DNA from: Lichenostomus cassidix
Lineage: Eukaryota > Chordata > Aves > Passeriformes > Meliphagidae
Direction of reading: 5' to 3'
DNA length: 64,000 bases
Assembly (NCBI GenBank): GCA_008360975.2
Contig: VLJF02000046.1
Location: 3,720,001 to 3,784,000, forward strand
Shown: piece after piece, positions 44,473-55,999 of the stretch
How the letters are laid out: each line of letters opens with the position of its first letter
Numbering within the stretch: the first letter of the stretch is position 1
Notes under the pieces: model-generated
What the model saw: only the letters and a program-made list of their open reading frames with translations
Told to the model about the DNA's origin: nothing
The model's database searches: none
Position numbers and translations under genes: made by a program

Positions 44473-46525
44473 TCCCACAGGGATTTCATTTGGGGCTGTG
44501 TGGCTGTGGGGCTGAGCCTGGCAGTGCTGGACATGCTGCCCATTGCCAAGGAGGAGCAGCAGAGCCCCTGACAGCCACGTCAGGTGAGCTGGGGCCGGGG
44601 GGACAGTGTGGCACCCATGGGACAGGCTGGCATCACTGGGAACAGCCTGGCAGCCATTGGACACCCTGACACCCATGAGGACAGTGTGACACCCATGGGG
44701 ACAGCCTGAAATCCATGGGGACAGCCTGACATCTCCCTCGTTATACCCCATCAGCAACCTCTGCCTCCCGCACCCCAGTGGCTCCAAGATGCTGGTGGTG
44801 CCTGTATTGGGGTCCCATGGTGTGGGGACATGGGTGATGGTGGTGTCACCCTGGCCGTGTCCCCACAGAAGCGCCAGCACTTGTGTGACTTCCATGACAT
44901 CGCTGCCATCAGCACTGAGAAGGTGGTCAGCCTGGAGGGCAGCCCAGAGAAGAACCAGCTCCTCACCCTCCCCACGGCAGACAGCTCGGTGCTGGTGAGC
45001 TGAGGGGGTTTGGGGACCCCGGGGGACTCGGGGAGACATGGGGCTGTCCCCACGCCTGGCACAGGACGGGGAGTTCCCCACGCTGCGGGAGGCTCGTTCC
45101 TTTGTGACTCTCCTCCATGGCCACTCCCGGCTGAGGGAGGATGCCCAGTGCTCCTTCTGCAGGGAGGTGACCTCTCCCGGCTCCTGGGGGACGTGGCAAA
45201 CCAGTGCCACGGGGCCATTAGGGGGTGCCAGGACGCCTGAGCAGCCCCGAGCCGGAGGTGACAGGGGAAGGGAGTTGACAGAATCACACCGGGAGGGGCA
45301 GGTCCCCATCCCACCCCCTGGGCACCACGGGACCTGCGAGGCTTGGGGACACTGTGGTGAGGGGTGGGCAAAGGGGGTGGGCAAAGGGGGTGCCCATTGT
45401 GTCCCTGAGGGTGACCAGGGCCATCCCTGCCCTTGGCAGTGCCAGGTTCGCTGTGACCGAGCTGGAGGTGGCTGGGGGTGTCCCGAGACTGTCCCTGCTG
45501 TGCCACAGCCCCCAGGCCTTGGACAGTTCCCTGCTGAGTGTCTGTGTCCAGGTGAGACCCCCACGGCACCCCCTGGGGTTTGGAGTGGCTCGAACTTCAC
45601 AGGGCCTTGTCCCCATTAAGGAAACACAGCCCTGGCACCCACGGGGACAGTGCCATGGGACAGTACCATGGGACAGTGCCATGGGGACAGTGCCATGGGG
45701 ACAGGCACAGCCCTGGGGCTGCTGTGGGCACCCACGGGGCAGGAGGGGTTTGGGGGCTCCCGGGGGGTCCCTGCCCTGCTGAGCCCTGCGGTCACTCCAC
45801 AGTTTCACTCCAGCCAGGATTCCAAGCGGTGCCAGATCTGCCAGGACAAGGACAGACACTTGTGGCTGTCAGGGGTGACATGGAGGTTCTGCAGCCTGCA
45901 GGAGCTGCTGAGCACCTCTGGGTACTGAGGGCTGCAGGCAGAGGGGGCCAAATGTGCCTGGAGGCCACCTGTCCATCCTGCCCCAAAGGTGACACTGGGG
46001 GACATTCCAGAGAGGGCTGTGAGTTCACACACCAGCTGTGATGTCCCAGAGGGGGCTGTGTCATAGCAGCACCACTGGGTCTGTGTCATAGAGCCACAGA
46101 GCAGCTGTGATGTCAGAAAGGGAGGGTGTGACATCACAGAATGGGTCATGTGAGGTCACAGAGAGGACATGACATCACAGAGTGTGTTATCTGAGGTTGT
46201 CGAGCATCTACAACACCATACAGGTGACTGTGACATCCCAGGGTAGACTGTGACATTGAGGTGGCTGTGTGGCATCACAGGGTGGCTTTGTGACATCACA
46301 GAGCCACCCTGTGTGACATCACAGGGAGCTGTGTAGGGTCACTGTAGAGGTCATTTCATCCCAGCCCCCTCTCACAGTCACCCCCAGGGAAGTCCCCCAT
46401 GCTGCCCCTGCTGAGTGGAGTCCTCTGTCCCCCCAGGTCCTTTTTTCCCCCAGAGCTGCGGCCTCCCAAAAGGATGTTCCACAAATCAACCCCAGAGCCA
46501 AACACGGGGACAAGGGGCTGGGGCT
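44473..46525 (+). pseudogene. JAK-family tyrosine kinase pseudogene (FERM end and SH2-like part)
   Basis: Plus-strand exons with GT-AG borders: 44,473-44,583 (FERM; GCVAVGLSLAVLDMLPIAKE, in-frame TGA at 44,569); 44,869-44,994 (HLCDFHDIAAIS then LLTLPTADSSVL); 45,065 to about 45,215 (DGEFPTLREARSFVTLLHGH then SRLREDAQCSFC; the match continues only in another frame as LLGDVANQCHGAIR); 45,440-45,551 (LLCHSPQALDSSLLSVCVQ, SH2 core); 45,803-45,921 (RCQICQDKDRHLWLSG then SLQELLSTSG); 46,437 onward (linker). JAKs couple cytokine receptors to STATs at the membrane. Exon order and spacing match a JAK gene, closest in feel to JAK3 or JAK2. The stop and frameshift, and the absence of kinase exons, indicate a pseudogene. 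Confidence 0.68.
46040..46335 (+). repeat. TGTGACATCACAGAG minisatellite, central copy
   Basis: About ten diverged units related to 20,633-20,880, lying in a JAK-like intron. Confidence 0.8.
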
Positions 46526-46639
46526 GTGTGACCAGGAAGGACATCAAGGACGTGGATTCTCCAGGTCACTGTGGCCTGCTTTGTGTTCCCCAGGGCAGGA
46601 AAGATGTCTGGCAGCTGCAGCAGGGTCAGTGAAGAGCCT

Positions 46640-46850
46640 CCAAGGTGGGGCTGGAGCCCTTTGGCTGTGAGGAGAGGCTGAGGGAGCTGGGCTTGTCCAG
46701 CCAGAGAAGGGAAGGCTGAGGGGCTCCTCATCCCAGCCTGGCAGTGCCAGCGAGGAGGTGATGGAGAACACAGAGCCAGGCTCTTCACCAGGGTGCTGGT
46801 GGGAGACAAAAGACAATGGGTGGGAGGGGAAAGAGGGATGTTCAGCCAGG
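46640..46850 (+). mobile_element. CR1 LINE fragment
   Basis: Encodes the typical CR1 ORF2 C-terminal piece (GLEPFGCEERLRELGLSS), then frames break. Confidence 0.7.
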
Positions 46851-47370
46851 AAGGAGGAGACAGAATGAGTCAGGCTGGTTTCAGCATTTCCTCAACACAA
46901 AAGGCAGCCTGACCTCCCTTCTCCATCCACCACTGACAGCCTTGCAAATAGGGCGTTGTTTGAGCTATTTTACCTGCAGTCCAAGTAGCATATATTGATA
47001 CAACACCTTAATTGTGTTTATATCTATCACAGCATCAACTTTGTTAAAAATTGCTTTTCTACAGAAATCCCTTGTGGATGGTAGACTCATCGGATGCTAC
47101 TGGGATATCACACAGAGCTGAGGGAAGAGCTGTGATGGTTATTAAATTGTATCCTGTTCAACTTTTGTCTATTGGCCATGAAGAGAAATCTTTCTGTGCC
47201 TCTGAGTCTCACCAGTTCCTGACCCCAAAGGACACAAACCTGATCAATTGTGGTTCCCACTCCAGTGGTTGCACTTGCACCTCCCTCCATCCCCAGAGCA
47301 GAGCTCCCTTGTCCCACAAAGTCCCTGGCAATGGAGGCATGAAGCAAACAGGACAGGCTGTGGGGATCAG
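46851..47370. other. Unassigned spacer sequence
   Basis: No gene or repeat family recognised between the two CR1 fragments. Confidence 0.35.
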
Positions 47371-47374
47371 GGCC

Positions 47375-47665
47375 AGGGCACGGCCAGGGATTTGGTGTGG
47401 TTGTGACCCCAGGGCAGGATGCTGCCCTTGGCCTTGCTGAACCTCATCCAATTGTCCTGGGCCCATGGCTGCAGCCTGTCCAGATCCCTCTGCAGAGCTT
47501 CCTGCCCTCCAGCACAGCCACACTCCCACCCAGCTTGGGGTCACCTGGCAACTGACTGAGGGTGCCCTCGGTGCCCTCATCCAGATCAGCAATAAAGAGA
47601 TTTAACTGAAGTGGCCCCAATCCTGAGCCCTGGGGACACCCCTGGATGTGACTCCATTGCCCAGC
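47375..47665 (-). mobile_element. CR1 LINE fragment (RT C-terminal side)
   Basis: Minus strand with the CR1 pattern leading from ggtgtccccagggctcagga through the RT fingers/palm to ctgcagagggatctggacag. Diverged and frame-broken. Confidence 0.75.
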
Positions 47666-48964
47666 ACTCCTTGGGCTGGACTTCTCTCTTTTATGGAGCT
47701 CTGCATTCCCTTGCTACTGTTTGCTGACAATAAGTGAACATCCCTCTGTGTCTCAGGCAGCTCCTTCTCCAAGGAAAGCAGCTGAGAGTTTGTGCCAAGG
47801 AGCTGAAAGCTGCAGGTGCAGCCTGGAGTGGAGGAAGCTGAGATTTGCACAAGGCTGCTCTAAGTCCCAGGGCTTGGATGAGGGAAATGGTGGGGAGGGG
47901 GTTAGGGACAGAGTCTGATTGTCAGCTATAAAGGGTCTTGATGTTCATATCTATTCAGACTGCATTAGGGGATGCTAGGGATCAATATCAGATGGAGATT
48001 GCTGATAACAATGTATGAACACGAAAAGAAAACTAAACAGGACCAAGAGTCTGTCTTCATTGTTTTTATATATAGTGTATTTCTTTTGAATACACTTCTG
48101 GAGTTGGTCTAATTAACCACAAAACAATTGAAGACATAAATGATTCCCAGAGGATTGTCCTCTTAGGATGTTTTGAAATGATAAGGAGCCTGAACTGACG
48201 AGCTGAAGACAGAAGAAACCTCTGGAGTAGTAAAATTCCTCAGGGAGCCTCCAAGTTGCTGAGGATGCATCCTCATCAGAGCAGGAATGAACAGCAATGG
48301 GCACAGCTTTCTGTCTGCCCCAGCTTTGGGTGAGCCCTGGGCCTGGAGCAGGAACAGCTCCTGATGGCCACAAGGCCAGGGCTGTTGTGCTGATCTGGGC
48401 AGATGGGATGGCAGGAGGGGCTGCAGAGCTCTCAGCATCTCCTGGACAGGAGAGCAGGGCACACAGTGCTGCCTTTCAGTTGGTCTTAGAATTATGAAGG
48501 AGACATGATTAAAGGGATGAAATGGTTTTACCTCGGTATTTTAATAGGAACCTAGGTGCACAGATCTTCCAAGGTGGAACCTGCTGAGATGCACACACCA
48601 TATAATGTGTATAAAATTTTTATAGACTTTTCAAATTAGCATATCAGCCTAGAATTCCCCAACAGGAAAATTAACAAAAGAAGTAATATCCCCCTATTCC
48701 AAAGAAACCCACCAGTGTGAGGCTAGAGCCCCGTTTACAAAATATGTCCTAGAGAGTTTTTGATAGCATAGGGCTCTCTGGCCTTTTACTATAAATATTT
48801 AGGCTTTCTGCCTTGCAGAACCTTAAATCTAAGGAAGAATATCAGACTACAAAAATTACAAGTATGTAGGTTAAGGGGATAGAGGATACAGAAGGTATAT
48901 AAGAGGTATAAAAATGTATAAAATGGTATATGAAAAATAAAAGGCAAAAATCATCAGGCATCAA

Positions 48965-50518
48965 GAAGGAGCCTCCTTTCCTTTGGCCAAGCACGTTCCC
49001 CCACGGCTGGGGCTGAGTCCTCTGGCAGCTCCAGCTGCTGCTGTGCCCTTCAGAGGGGCTGAGGCCGTGGGGCCACTGCCCAGAGCAGCCTGGCCTGAGC
49101 AGGGCTGTGGGGCCAGAGGCGGCTGGGCTGTGCTGGGGAGAGGCCCTTGGTGCTGCAGAGAGCTCAGGGCAGCTGGCAGAGCTTGGAGGGAGCTGGGCTG
49201 GGCTGAGAGAAGCTGCCAGAGAAACCATCAGTGTCCATCTCAGCCTGTGTGAGCGTGCAGGGGCAGGACTGAGCCCAGGGCTTGTGGGGCAGAGCCAGGG
49301 CCTGGGGAAGGGATGGAAAACAGGCAAGTGGCCGAGAGAGGAGGCTGCTCTGTGCCCTTGGTGGCACGGACAGCGCAGGGAGGGGGCCCAGGACATTTGT
49401 CAGCCCAGCCTCTGTCCCCAGCCGTTGCCAGCCCTGGCTGCTCAGCCCAGGTTTGCGGGTGAGTTTGGCTGTGCCCCAGCTCCATCCTGCTGCGGGGCTC
49501 AGGGCCTGTTCCCGGCAATGGCCAGCCCTGCTCGGCCTCTCTGCTGGCCCCGAGCCCGGCAGAGCCTGGGGCAGGGCTGGCTGGGAAGGCCCACAGGTGC
49601 CACGGGCTGTGCAGGAGCTTGGAGAGGCTGCCCAGCAGGGAGGCCATGGGGGCACAGAGCCCCAGGGGCTGCTGTGGGCACCACGGCACAGGGGTTGTTC
49701 CCACCCGGAGTGCTCCTGGCCTGGGCTGGGCTGCACAAGGGGCTGTGGCACCATGGCTGGGGCAGCGGGGCACAAAGGGGCCACGGAGCTGCTGCCGGGG
49801 GTGCCAGCAAGGCCGGGAGCAGACAAGGAATTGCTGGGCATTGCCTGTGCTGGGCAGGGCTGAGTGTGGGAAAGGCAGAGCTCAGCTGGCCTTGGTGGCT
49901 GCAGGAAAAGTGCAGAGCCAAAAGAGCCTCCTTGGCTGTGCTGGAGACCAAGGCTGGAGGAGGGAAATGCAGGGCTGGTGTGGGAATGGGGAGGGGGATT
50001 GAATTCCAGCAGACACCGATGTGGGGCTGAGGGACTCAAGGGTTCCTTGGCCTGAGTCTGTCCTGGGAAGGTCTCTCAGGCCTCTGTGCTCAGGAAAGCT
50101 CCAAGGGAATTCCCGTGGGGCTCGGCCCTGCCCGGCACGGCTGATGTCCCCCGAGCTCCACACTGCTGCGGACTGCTGCTGCCAGTGCCGCTTGGGGTGA
50201 GGCTGCTTTGGGGACACCCAGGGCACAGCAAGGCTGCTTTGGGGACACCCAGGGCACAGCAAGGCTGCTTTGGGGACAACCAGGGCACAGCAAGGCTGCT
50301 TTGGGGCTGTGGGCACTGCCCAGCACTGGGGATGGGGCGAGTGGGGATAGCTGGGCTGTACTGGTGGCACTGGTGGTGCTGGGAGCACCCCAGGCTGCAG
50401 GATGAGGAGCTACGGGGTGATCAGAGGATGGGAATGGGGTAGATGGGAATGGGGAGAAGGGAGGGTAAGATGGAGTGGGACTCCCCAAATCGAGTAGGTG
50501 GTGAGTGGGACCCTGCAA
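48965..50518. repeat. GC-rich arm block, right copy
   Basis: Mirror of 40,897-42,430. Three copies of the 31-bp unit at about 50,195-50,300. ORFs overlap on both strands; none supported. Confidence 0.55.
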
Positions 50519-50519
50519 A

Positions 50520-51044
50520 AGTCACTGTTTAGCAAATGCAATAAAAGCCACTATGAATCAAGAGGGATGGTGGGTTACAAACAGAAAATATATTATAGTT
50601 TCACCTCCTGTAATGAGGAAGATGTTATCAGATGAAAAACCATCTGCACCTGGGGAGCTCACACATTGCTTATTCTTCAGAAACCACTGGCCCATGGATC
50701 TGCACAATGCCCATTGTGGAAGAAGGAGAACTAGAAAGCGACCAGCTCTAGTTGTGGCAATTTTTACCAGTTCACCAGGCAGTCAGGTGTGACTTTGGGG
50801 TCACCAACCACCAGGGACCCCCAAAGTGACCCCCAAGGGCAGAAAAATGCGTGTGTAAATGGGAGGGAAAAGATGTTAATGATTTTGGAGAAATTATTAT
50901 CACATGTATGTTTTTTCTGGGACAATCAATGAATATGTATATAAAATACAGTCTGTCAACAGGAACTTTCCTGCACTCAGCATGCATGGTATTTCAGAGG
51001 ATATATCTCCTTGTGCATCTGGCCGAATCAAGAATGCTGCTTCC
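50520..51044. other. Arm-conserved intergenic sequence, right copy
   Basis: Mirror of 40,383-40,896. No gene recognised. Confidence 0.5.
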
Positions 51045-52432
51045 AAATGCTACATTGGTGTTAAGGAGTTTCTGTTATTTTTACTGATTTTTTGGTACCA
51101 GTGTCCCAATGGCCCCTTGGTTCCATGATGCCCCTAGCGTCACAATGGTCACCTTGGTTCCATGGGGCCTGTAGTGTCACAATGACCTCCTTGGCTTCGC
51201 AGTGTCACAGCTGGACTCCTGGTGACATGAGACCCCAGCTGTCACAATGGATCCTTGTTTCCATAAGGTCTTGCTGTGTCACAATATTCTCCTCAGTTCA
51301 GTCAAGCCCCACAGTGTCCCAATGGTCTCCTTGGTTCCACAGTGTCAAAATGGCCCCTTGGTTCCATGAAGCCCTGCAGTGCCACACTGGCCCTTGGCTC
51401 TACAAGGCCTCACAGAGTCACAATGATCCCCTTGCTTCCACAAGGCCCTGAAGTGTTAAAATTGATTCTATTGGTTCCATGGCACTCTGCAGTGTCACAA
51501 TGGTCACCTTCATTCCATAAGGCCCCACAGTGTCACAGTGGATTCCATTGTTCCATGAGTGTCACAATGGCCTTTTGGCTCCATGGGGCTCCGTAGTGCC
51601 ACAATGATTTCCTTGATTCCATGAGGCTCTACAGTATTACAATGGACTGCTTGGCTCCACATTATCCCAGTGGATCATTGGTTCCATGGGGTCCCTACAA
51701 GTCACAATGGATTCCTTGTTTCCATCAACTCCCACAGTGTCACAGTGGCCCCTTAGTTCCATGACACCCTACACTGTCACAATGGCTCCTTGGTTCCATG
51801 GGACCCAACAGTGCCACAATGCACCACTTGGTTCCATTGGCCTCCACAGTGACACAGTGGTTCCTTGATTCTGTGAAGCTGTGCAGTGTCACAATGCTCT
51901 CCTTGGTTCCATGAGGCTCTGCAGTGTCAAAATGGCCCCATTGGTTCTATGAGGCCCCAGAGTGTCACAGTGGTCTCCTTGTTTTCCATTGTGCCACACA
52001 GTGCCACAATTGCCCCTTGGCCCAACATGGCCCCATAGTGTCACAATGGTTCCTTGCTTCCATGAGGTCTGGTAGTGTCACAATGGATTCCTTGGTTCCA
52101 GGGGTCTGCAAAGTGTCACAATGGTCCTTTTGTTCAATGAGGCCTGCAGTGTCATAATAGTCTCCATGATTCCACGAGACCCTGCAGTGTCACAATAGTT
52201 TCCATTGGTTCCATTTAGCCCCACTGTGTCACTACGGTTCTTCGGTTCTGCAAGGCCTCAAAGTGTAAAAATGGCGTCTGTGGTTTCATGCGTACCTGCT
52301 GTGTCACAATGGACCCTTGGTTCCATGATGCCCTGTAGTGTCACAGTGGACTCCTTGGTTCTGTGTGGCCCTGCTGCCACCAAATCTCTGAAATATACAA
52401 AGAAGACTCTTCAACACTAATTTGGTGTTAAA
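51045..52432 (+). repeat. ~38-bp minisatellite array 5 with terminal inverted repeats
   Basis: Array at 51,103-52,377 flanked by the inverted edges 51,045-51,102 and 52,378-52,432, mirroring 38,361-40,382. About 33 units. It is also direct-related to array 1 at 2.9-5.0 kb. Confidence 0.85.
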
Positions 52433-54050
52433 GAGGGCATCATTTATTCAGGCCTGAGGTCCAAGAGGGAATAACTCCTAACCTTACACGGACTCATGAT
52501 TCTACAAGTGTGTTGTTTATCTACAGTGGCTTCATGTGTATTGCAATTTACCCATTACCATAAAACCCGCCCCAAGACCCCAGATTCAGTCCTTATTTTT
52601 TCTGCCACTGCACCCTTGAGCCAGATGTTTTCTTTTTCTCTTCCAACCATCCTCGATGGGAAAGCAGACCTGGCATGCTTTGTTTCCCTGCTTAAATTCA
52701 CAGGCACAGTAAAAATTGAATTAACCCTTCTGGTATCAAGCCCAAGGCTCTGTGTGCCAAGGCAGAGGCAGGCAGGACGCAGAGCTGTCAGCAAAGGAAG
52801 GCACAGCGAGGTGGGGCAGCCGGGGGATGACGACAGCCTGAAGGGACAGAGGCGCAGGGCATGGACAGCGTAGGACAGCCTGGGCTGGAGAGGGCAGAGG
52901 GATGTGCAGGAGCTGCAAGGCCCTGACAGAGCCAACTTGTGCAGCACTTTGGCCATGGCTGCTGTCCCTGGCCCTGAGGCCATGAGGAGGACACAAGTGA
53001 CCCTTGCAGCCCTAGGGCCTCATTGCCTCCTTGTCCCTGCCCAGCAGCCTGGCAGGGGCTGCCCCATGCTCCTGCCCTTGGCATTGCACATCCCCACATG
53101 CCAGTGCCCCGGGAAGAGCCCTGAGCACTGAGGGAGGGACAGGATCTGCCTTGCCAGGGGCTGGGGCTCAGGCCTTGGCCCTTTGCATTCCTGAAACACA
53201 TCCAGGTTTGCTCAGCATCAGAGACACCTTTGGCTTGTTTGTCCCCAGCTGTCATCACTGCCTCCAGTGTTCTCTGACTGGAACCTGGGGACTCTTTCTC
53301 AGTTGTGTCCCTTAGTGGGACACATTGAAACTTTGAGATACTTGGAAGTTTGAATCTGACTTTGAGTTCTTGAGAAGTTTTTTGAAGACACTCTCTCAGG
53401 GACTGAGTCTCATGGAAACAACACCAAATCCACAAGAGGCTCATTAAAGTCCTTGTGCTGTTGCTGTGCTGCTGAGCTGGGCTGGGCTCCTGGCACAGAG
53501 GGAGCTCCTGGCAACCAAGAAAAGCCTCAAAAAGGCAGCTCTGCTGAGGAGCAGTTTCTCTCCCAGCCCAGCAGGGCTGAGGGTGCTGCCTGCAGGTACC
53601 TGAGAGGAGTGAAGCAGACAGAGGCTTAAAGCAACTGGAAGGACAATTCTGAGCTTATTCATGGAGAAATCTTCACAGCTTCTGACACAGTAAGTCTCTG
53701 GCTGCAGGGATCTCCTAAAGCTGACACATGACAGCACTGATATGACTGTAAGGATGGCTCTGCTGCCGTTTCTGGTTTGGGGGAGGATGTGCTGCAGAGC
53801 GGGGCTGCCCTGGGCACCGTCAGAGGGACAGGGCAGGACAGCTCCTGCTGCCAGGGATGGCTGCAGGCTGGGAAGGTGGGGGTGCAGCCAGGGGTGCCCA
53901 GGGCTGTCCTGCAGAGCAGCTCCTGCAGCCCTAAGGGCTCTTTGCCAGGGCAGGGGATCTGCCACCTGCCAGGGGCAGCTCTCAGCCTGCCTGGAGCTCC
54001 CCATGGACTATGGAGAGAAGCTGTAGCTGCAAGGAGTGACTCCAACCAGG
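52433..54050 (+). repeat. Conserved upstream block of OR unit, copy C
   Basis: Direct match to about 5,090-6,600 and mirror of 36,740-38,345. Homology to copies A and B stops at about 54,050. Confidence 0.7.
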
Positions 54051-54933
54051 GCAGTTCCCGCATACTGTGGAGATTCTGCTGCATTGCCAGGGCTGCTCTC
54101 AGCTTTCTCCTAAAGCAAAGGGAAAGGTGCTGTCAGGTTTGGATCTGTCACTGAGACTCCTGCACCGTCCCACTGGGGATCAGCAGATCTGCCTCAGATC
54201 TACCTCAGAAAGTGCCTCCTCACCCTCCTATACCTACAGACAGCACCAGCAGCACCTTGGCTTGCAGCAGCTCTGTTTGTCTGCCCTGCCTTTCAGGAGC
54301 TGCTGCCAGGGAGATGCCCCTGGGCAGTGCCCTGTGCTGGGAGGGCTCTGCTGGGCAGAGCTGAGCCCCAGGGCTGGGCTGGGCTGTGGGTGCACTGGCA
54401 GGGACAAGCCTTGGACACAGAGAAACAGCTCCCAATAGGCACAGCTCCAGGCAGCAGAGAGCCAGAGCCACCCTTCGTATCCCTCCCTGTCCAGCTGCTC
54501 AGGGAAAGAGACAAGAGTTTAGAGAAAGACATTTTGAAACTGGAGGCTTCAAAAATCCGCTTTATTTTTCAAGCACATTTTAAGTACAATCACCCTGAAA
54601 TGCAGGGAGGTGTAATGAGCAAAGGGCACCTGTGTGGGGACCTGCAGGTCTGACTGCATTGGGCACAGGGAGCTGTGTTTTCCCTCTGGGCTCCCCAGTG
54701 TTCAGGCTGAGAACACTGCTGGAGATGAGGATTTCTGCCACTTCTAAGAAAGGGGCACTAACTCAGCAGTACAAATGCAAGCTCAAAGATAAAAAAATTA
54801 AGTGGAAGTTCCCCAAAGAAAAAGTATTAATTTTGAGTGTATTTGTAAAATAATAGCATAGGATTGACTCAAGGAACTTTATCCAACTTGTCAATGTCTT
54901 CTTTCGACAGTGCCTGATGCCCAGAGTGAAGAA
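54051..54933 (+). other. Copy C-specific OR 5' flank
   Basis: About 880 bp not shared with copies A or B. It ends in its own acceptor-like tract (tgtcttctttcgacag, AG at 54,909-54,910), and homology to the other ORs begins essentially at the ATG. Confidence 0.65.
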
Positions 54934-55866
54934 ATGTCTAACAGCAGCTCCATCAGCCACTTCCTCCTCCTGCCATTCGCAGACACACGGCAGCTGCAGC
55001 TCCTGCACTTCTGCCTCTTCCTGGGCATCTCCCTGGCTGCCCTCCTGGCCAACAGCCTCATCATCAGCGCCATAGCCTGGAACCACCGCCTGCACACCCC
55101 CATGTTCTTCTTCCTGCTCAACCTGGCCCTCACTGACCTGGGCTCCATCTGCACCACTGTCCCCAAAGCCATGCACAACTCCCTCTGGGACACCAGGGAC
55201 ATCTCCTATGCAGGATGTGCTGCACAGGTATTACTGCTTGTCTTCTTTCTTGGAACAGAGTTTTCCCTCCTCACCATCATGAGTTATGACCGCTACGTGT
55301 CCATCTGCAAACCCCTGCACTATGGGACCCTCCTGGGCAGCAGAGCTTGTGCCCACATGGCAGCAGCTGCCTGGGCCAGTGGCTTTCTCAATGCTCTGCT
55401 GCTAACAGCCAATACATTTTCCCTGCCTCTGTGCCACGGCAATGCTCTGGGCCAGTTCTTCTGTGAAATCCCACAGATCCTCAAGCTCTCCTGCTCACAC
55501 TCCAAACTCAGGGAACTTGGGATTCTCCTGTGTAGTGCTTTTCTATTTCTGGGATGTTTTTTGTTCATAGTTTTCTCCTATGTGCAGATCTTCAGGGCTG
55601 TGCTGAGGATCCCCTCTGAGCAGGGACGGCACAAAGCCTTTTCCACATGCCTCCCTCACCTTGCTGTGGTCTCCCTGTTTATCAGCTCGGGCACTTTTGC
55701 CTACCTGAAGCCTCCCTCCATCTCTTCCCCAATGCTGGACCTCATGGTTTCAGTTCTGTACTCAGTGGTGCCTCCAGTACTGAACCCTCTCATCTACAGC
55801 CTGAGGAACCAGGAGCTCAAGGCTGCTGTGTGGAGACTGATGGCTGGACGATTTCAGAAACATTAA
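54934..55866 (+). CDS. Olfactory receptor, OR14-like (copy C)
   Basis: Intact 310-residue odorant GPCR starting at MSNSSS; an upstream in-frame GTG is not used in my model. It has the same landmarks as copies A and B (LHTPMFFFL, MSYDRYVSICKPLHY, C95/C177, KAFSTCLPHL, VLNPLIYSLRN). Substitutions against the other copies cluster in TM3 (GCAAQVLLLVFFLGTEFSLL), ECL2 (NALLLTANT, EIPQILK), TM5 (LGILLCSAFLFLGCFLF), TM6 (SLFISSGTFAYL) and TM7 (MLDLMVSVLYS). The C terminus is like copy A (MAGRFQKH), although the gene is the palindromic partner of copy B. AATAAA lies at 55,973. Confidence 0.93.
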   Translation: MSNSSSISHFLLLPFADTRQLQLLHFCLFLGISLAALLANSLIISAIAWNHRLHTPMFFFLLNLALTDLGSICTTVPKAMHNSLWDTRDISYAGCAAQVLLLVFFLGTEFSLLTIMSYDRYVSICKPLHYGTLLGSRACAHMAAAAWASGFLNALLLTANTFSLPLCHGNALGQFFCEIPQILKLSCSHSKLRELGILLCSAFLFLGCFLFIVFSYVQIFRAVLRIPSEQGRHKAFSTCLPHLAVVSLFISSGTFAYLKPPSISSPMLDLMVSVLYSVVPPVLNPLIYSLRNQELKAAVWRLMAGRFQKH

Positions 55867-55972
55867 ACTGGTTGCCACTTTCCAAAAATCACTTGTTACA
55901 GGAGTCTTCTTTAATAGTTCTTGTTGGTCGGTTGTCGGGGTTTTTTTTTGTTTTAGTTTATTAACATCCACA

Positions 55973-55978
55973 AATAAA
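55973..55978 (+). promoter_or_regulatory. AATAAA polyadenylation signal, OR copy C
   Basis: 107 bp after the stop, in the same context (aacatccacaaataaa) as copy A. Confidence 0.6.
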
Positions 55979-55999
55979 AGTCATTGTGCCATTTCTCAT

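Larger units (their letters stand above)
43741..47695. other. Palindrome spacer (unique centre)
   Basis: About 4.0 kb without internal mirror symmetry. It holds the JAK-like pseudogene, a CRE-like minisatellite and two CR1 fragments. Its left edge (to 44,640) is also present inverted at 13,060-13,980. Confidence 0.75.

Noticed and set aside
44751..45569. 272- and 433-codon minus-strand ORFs across the JAK-like exons
   Set aside because: Antisense to exons that have correct splice borders and JAK similarity on the plus strand.
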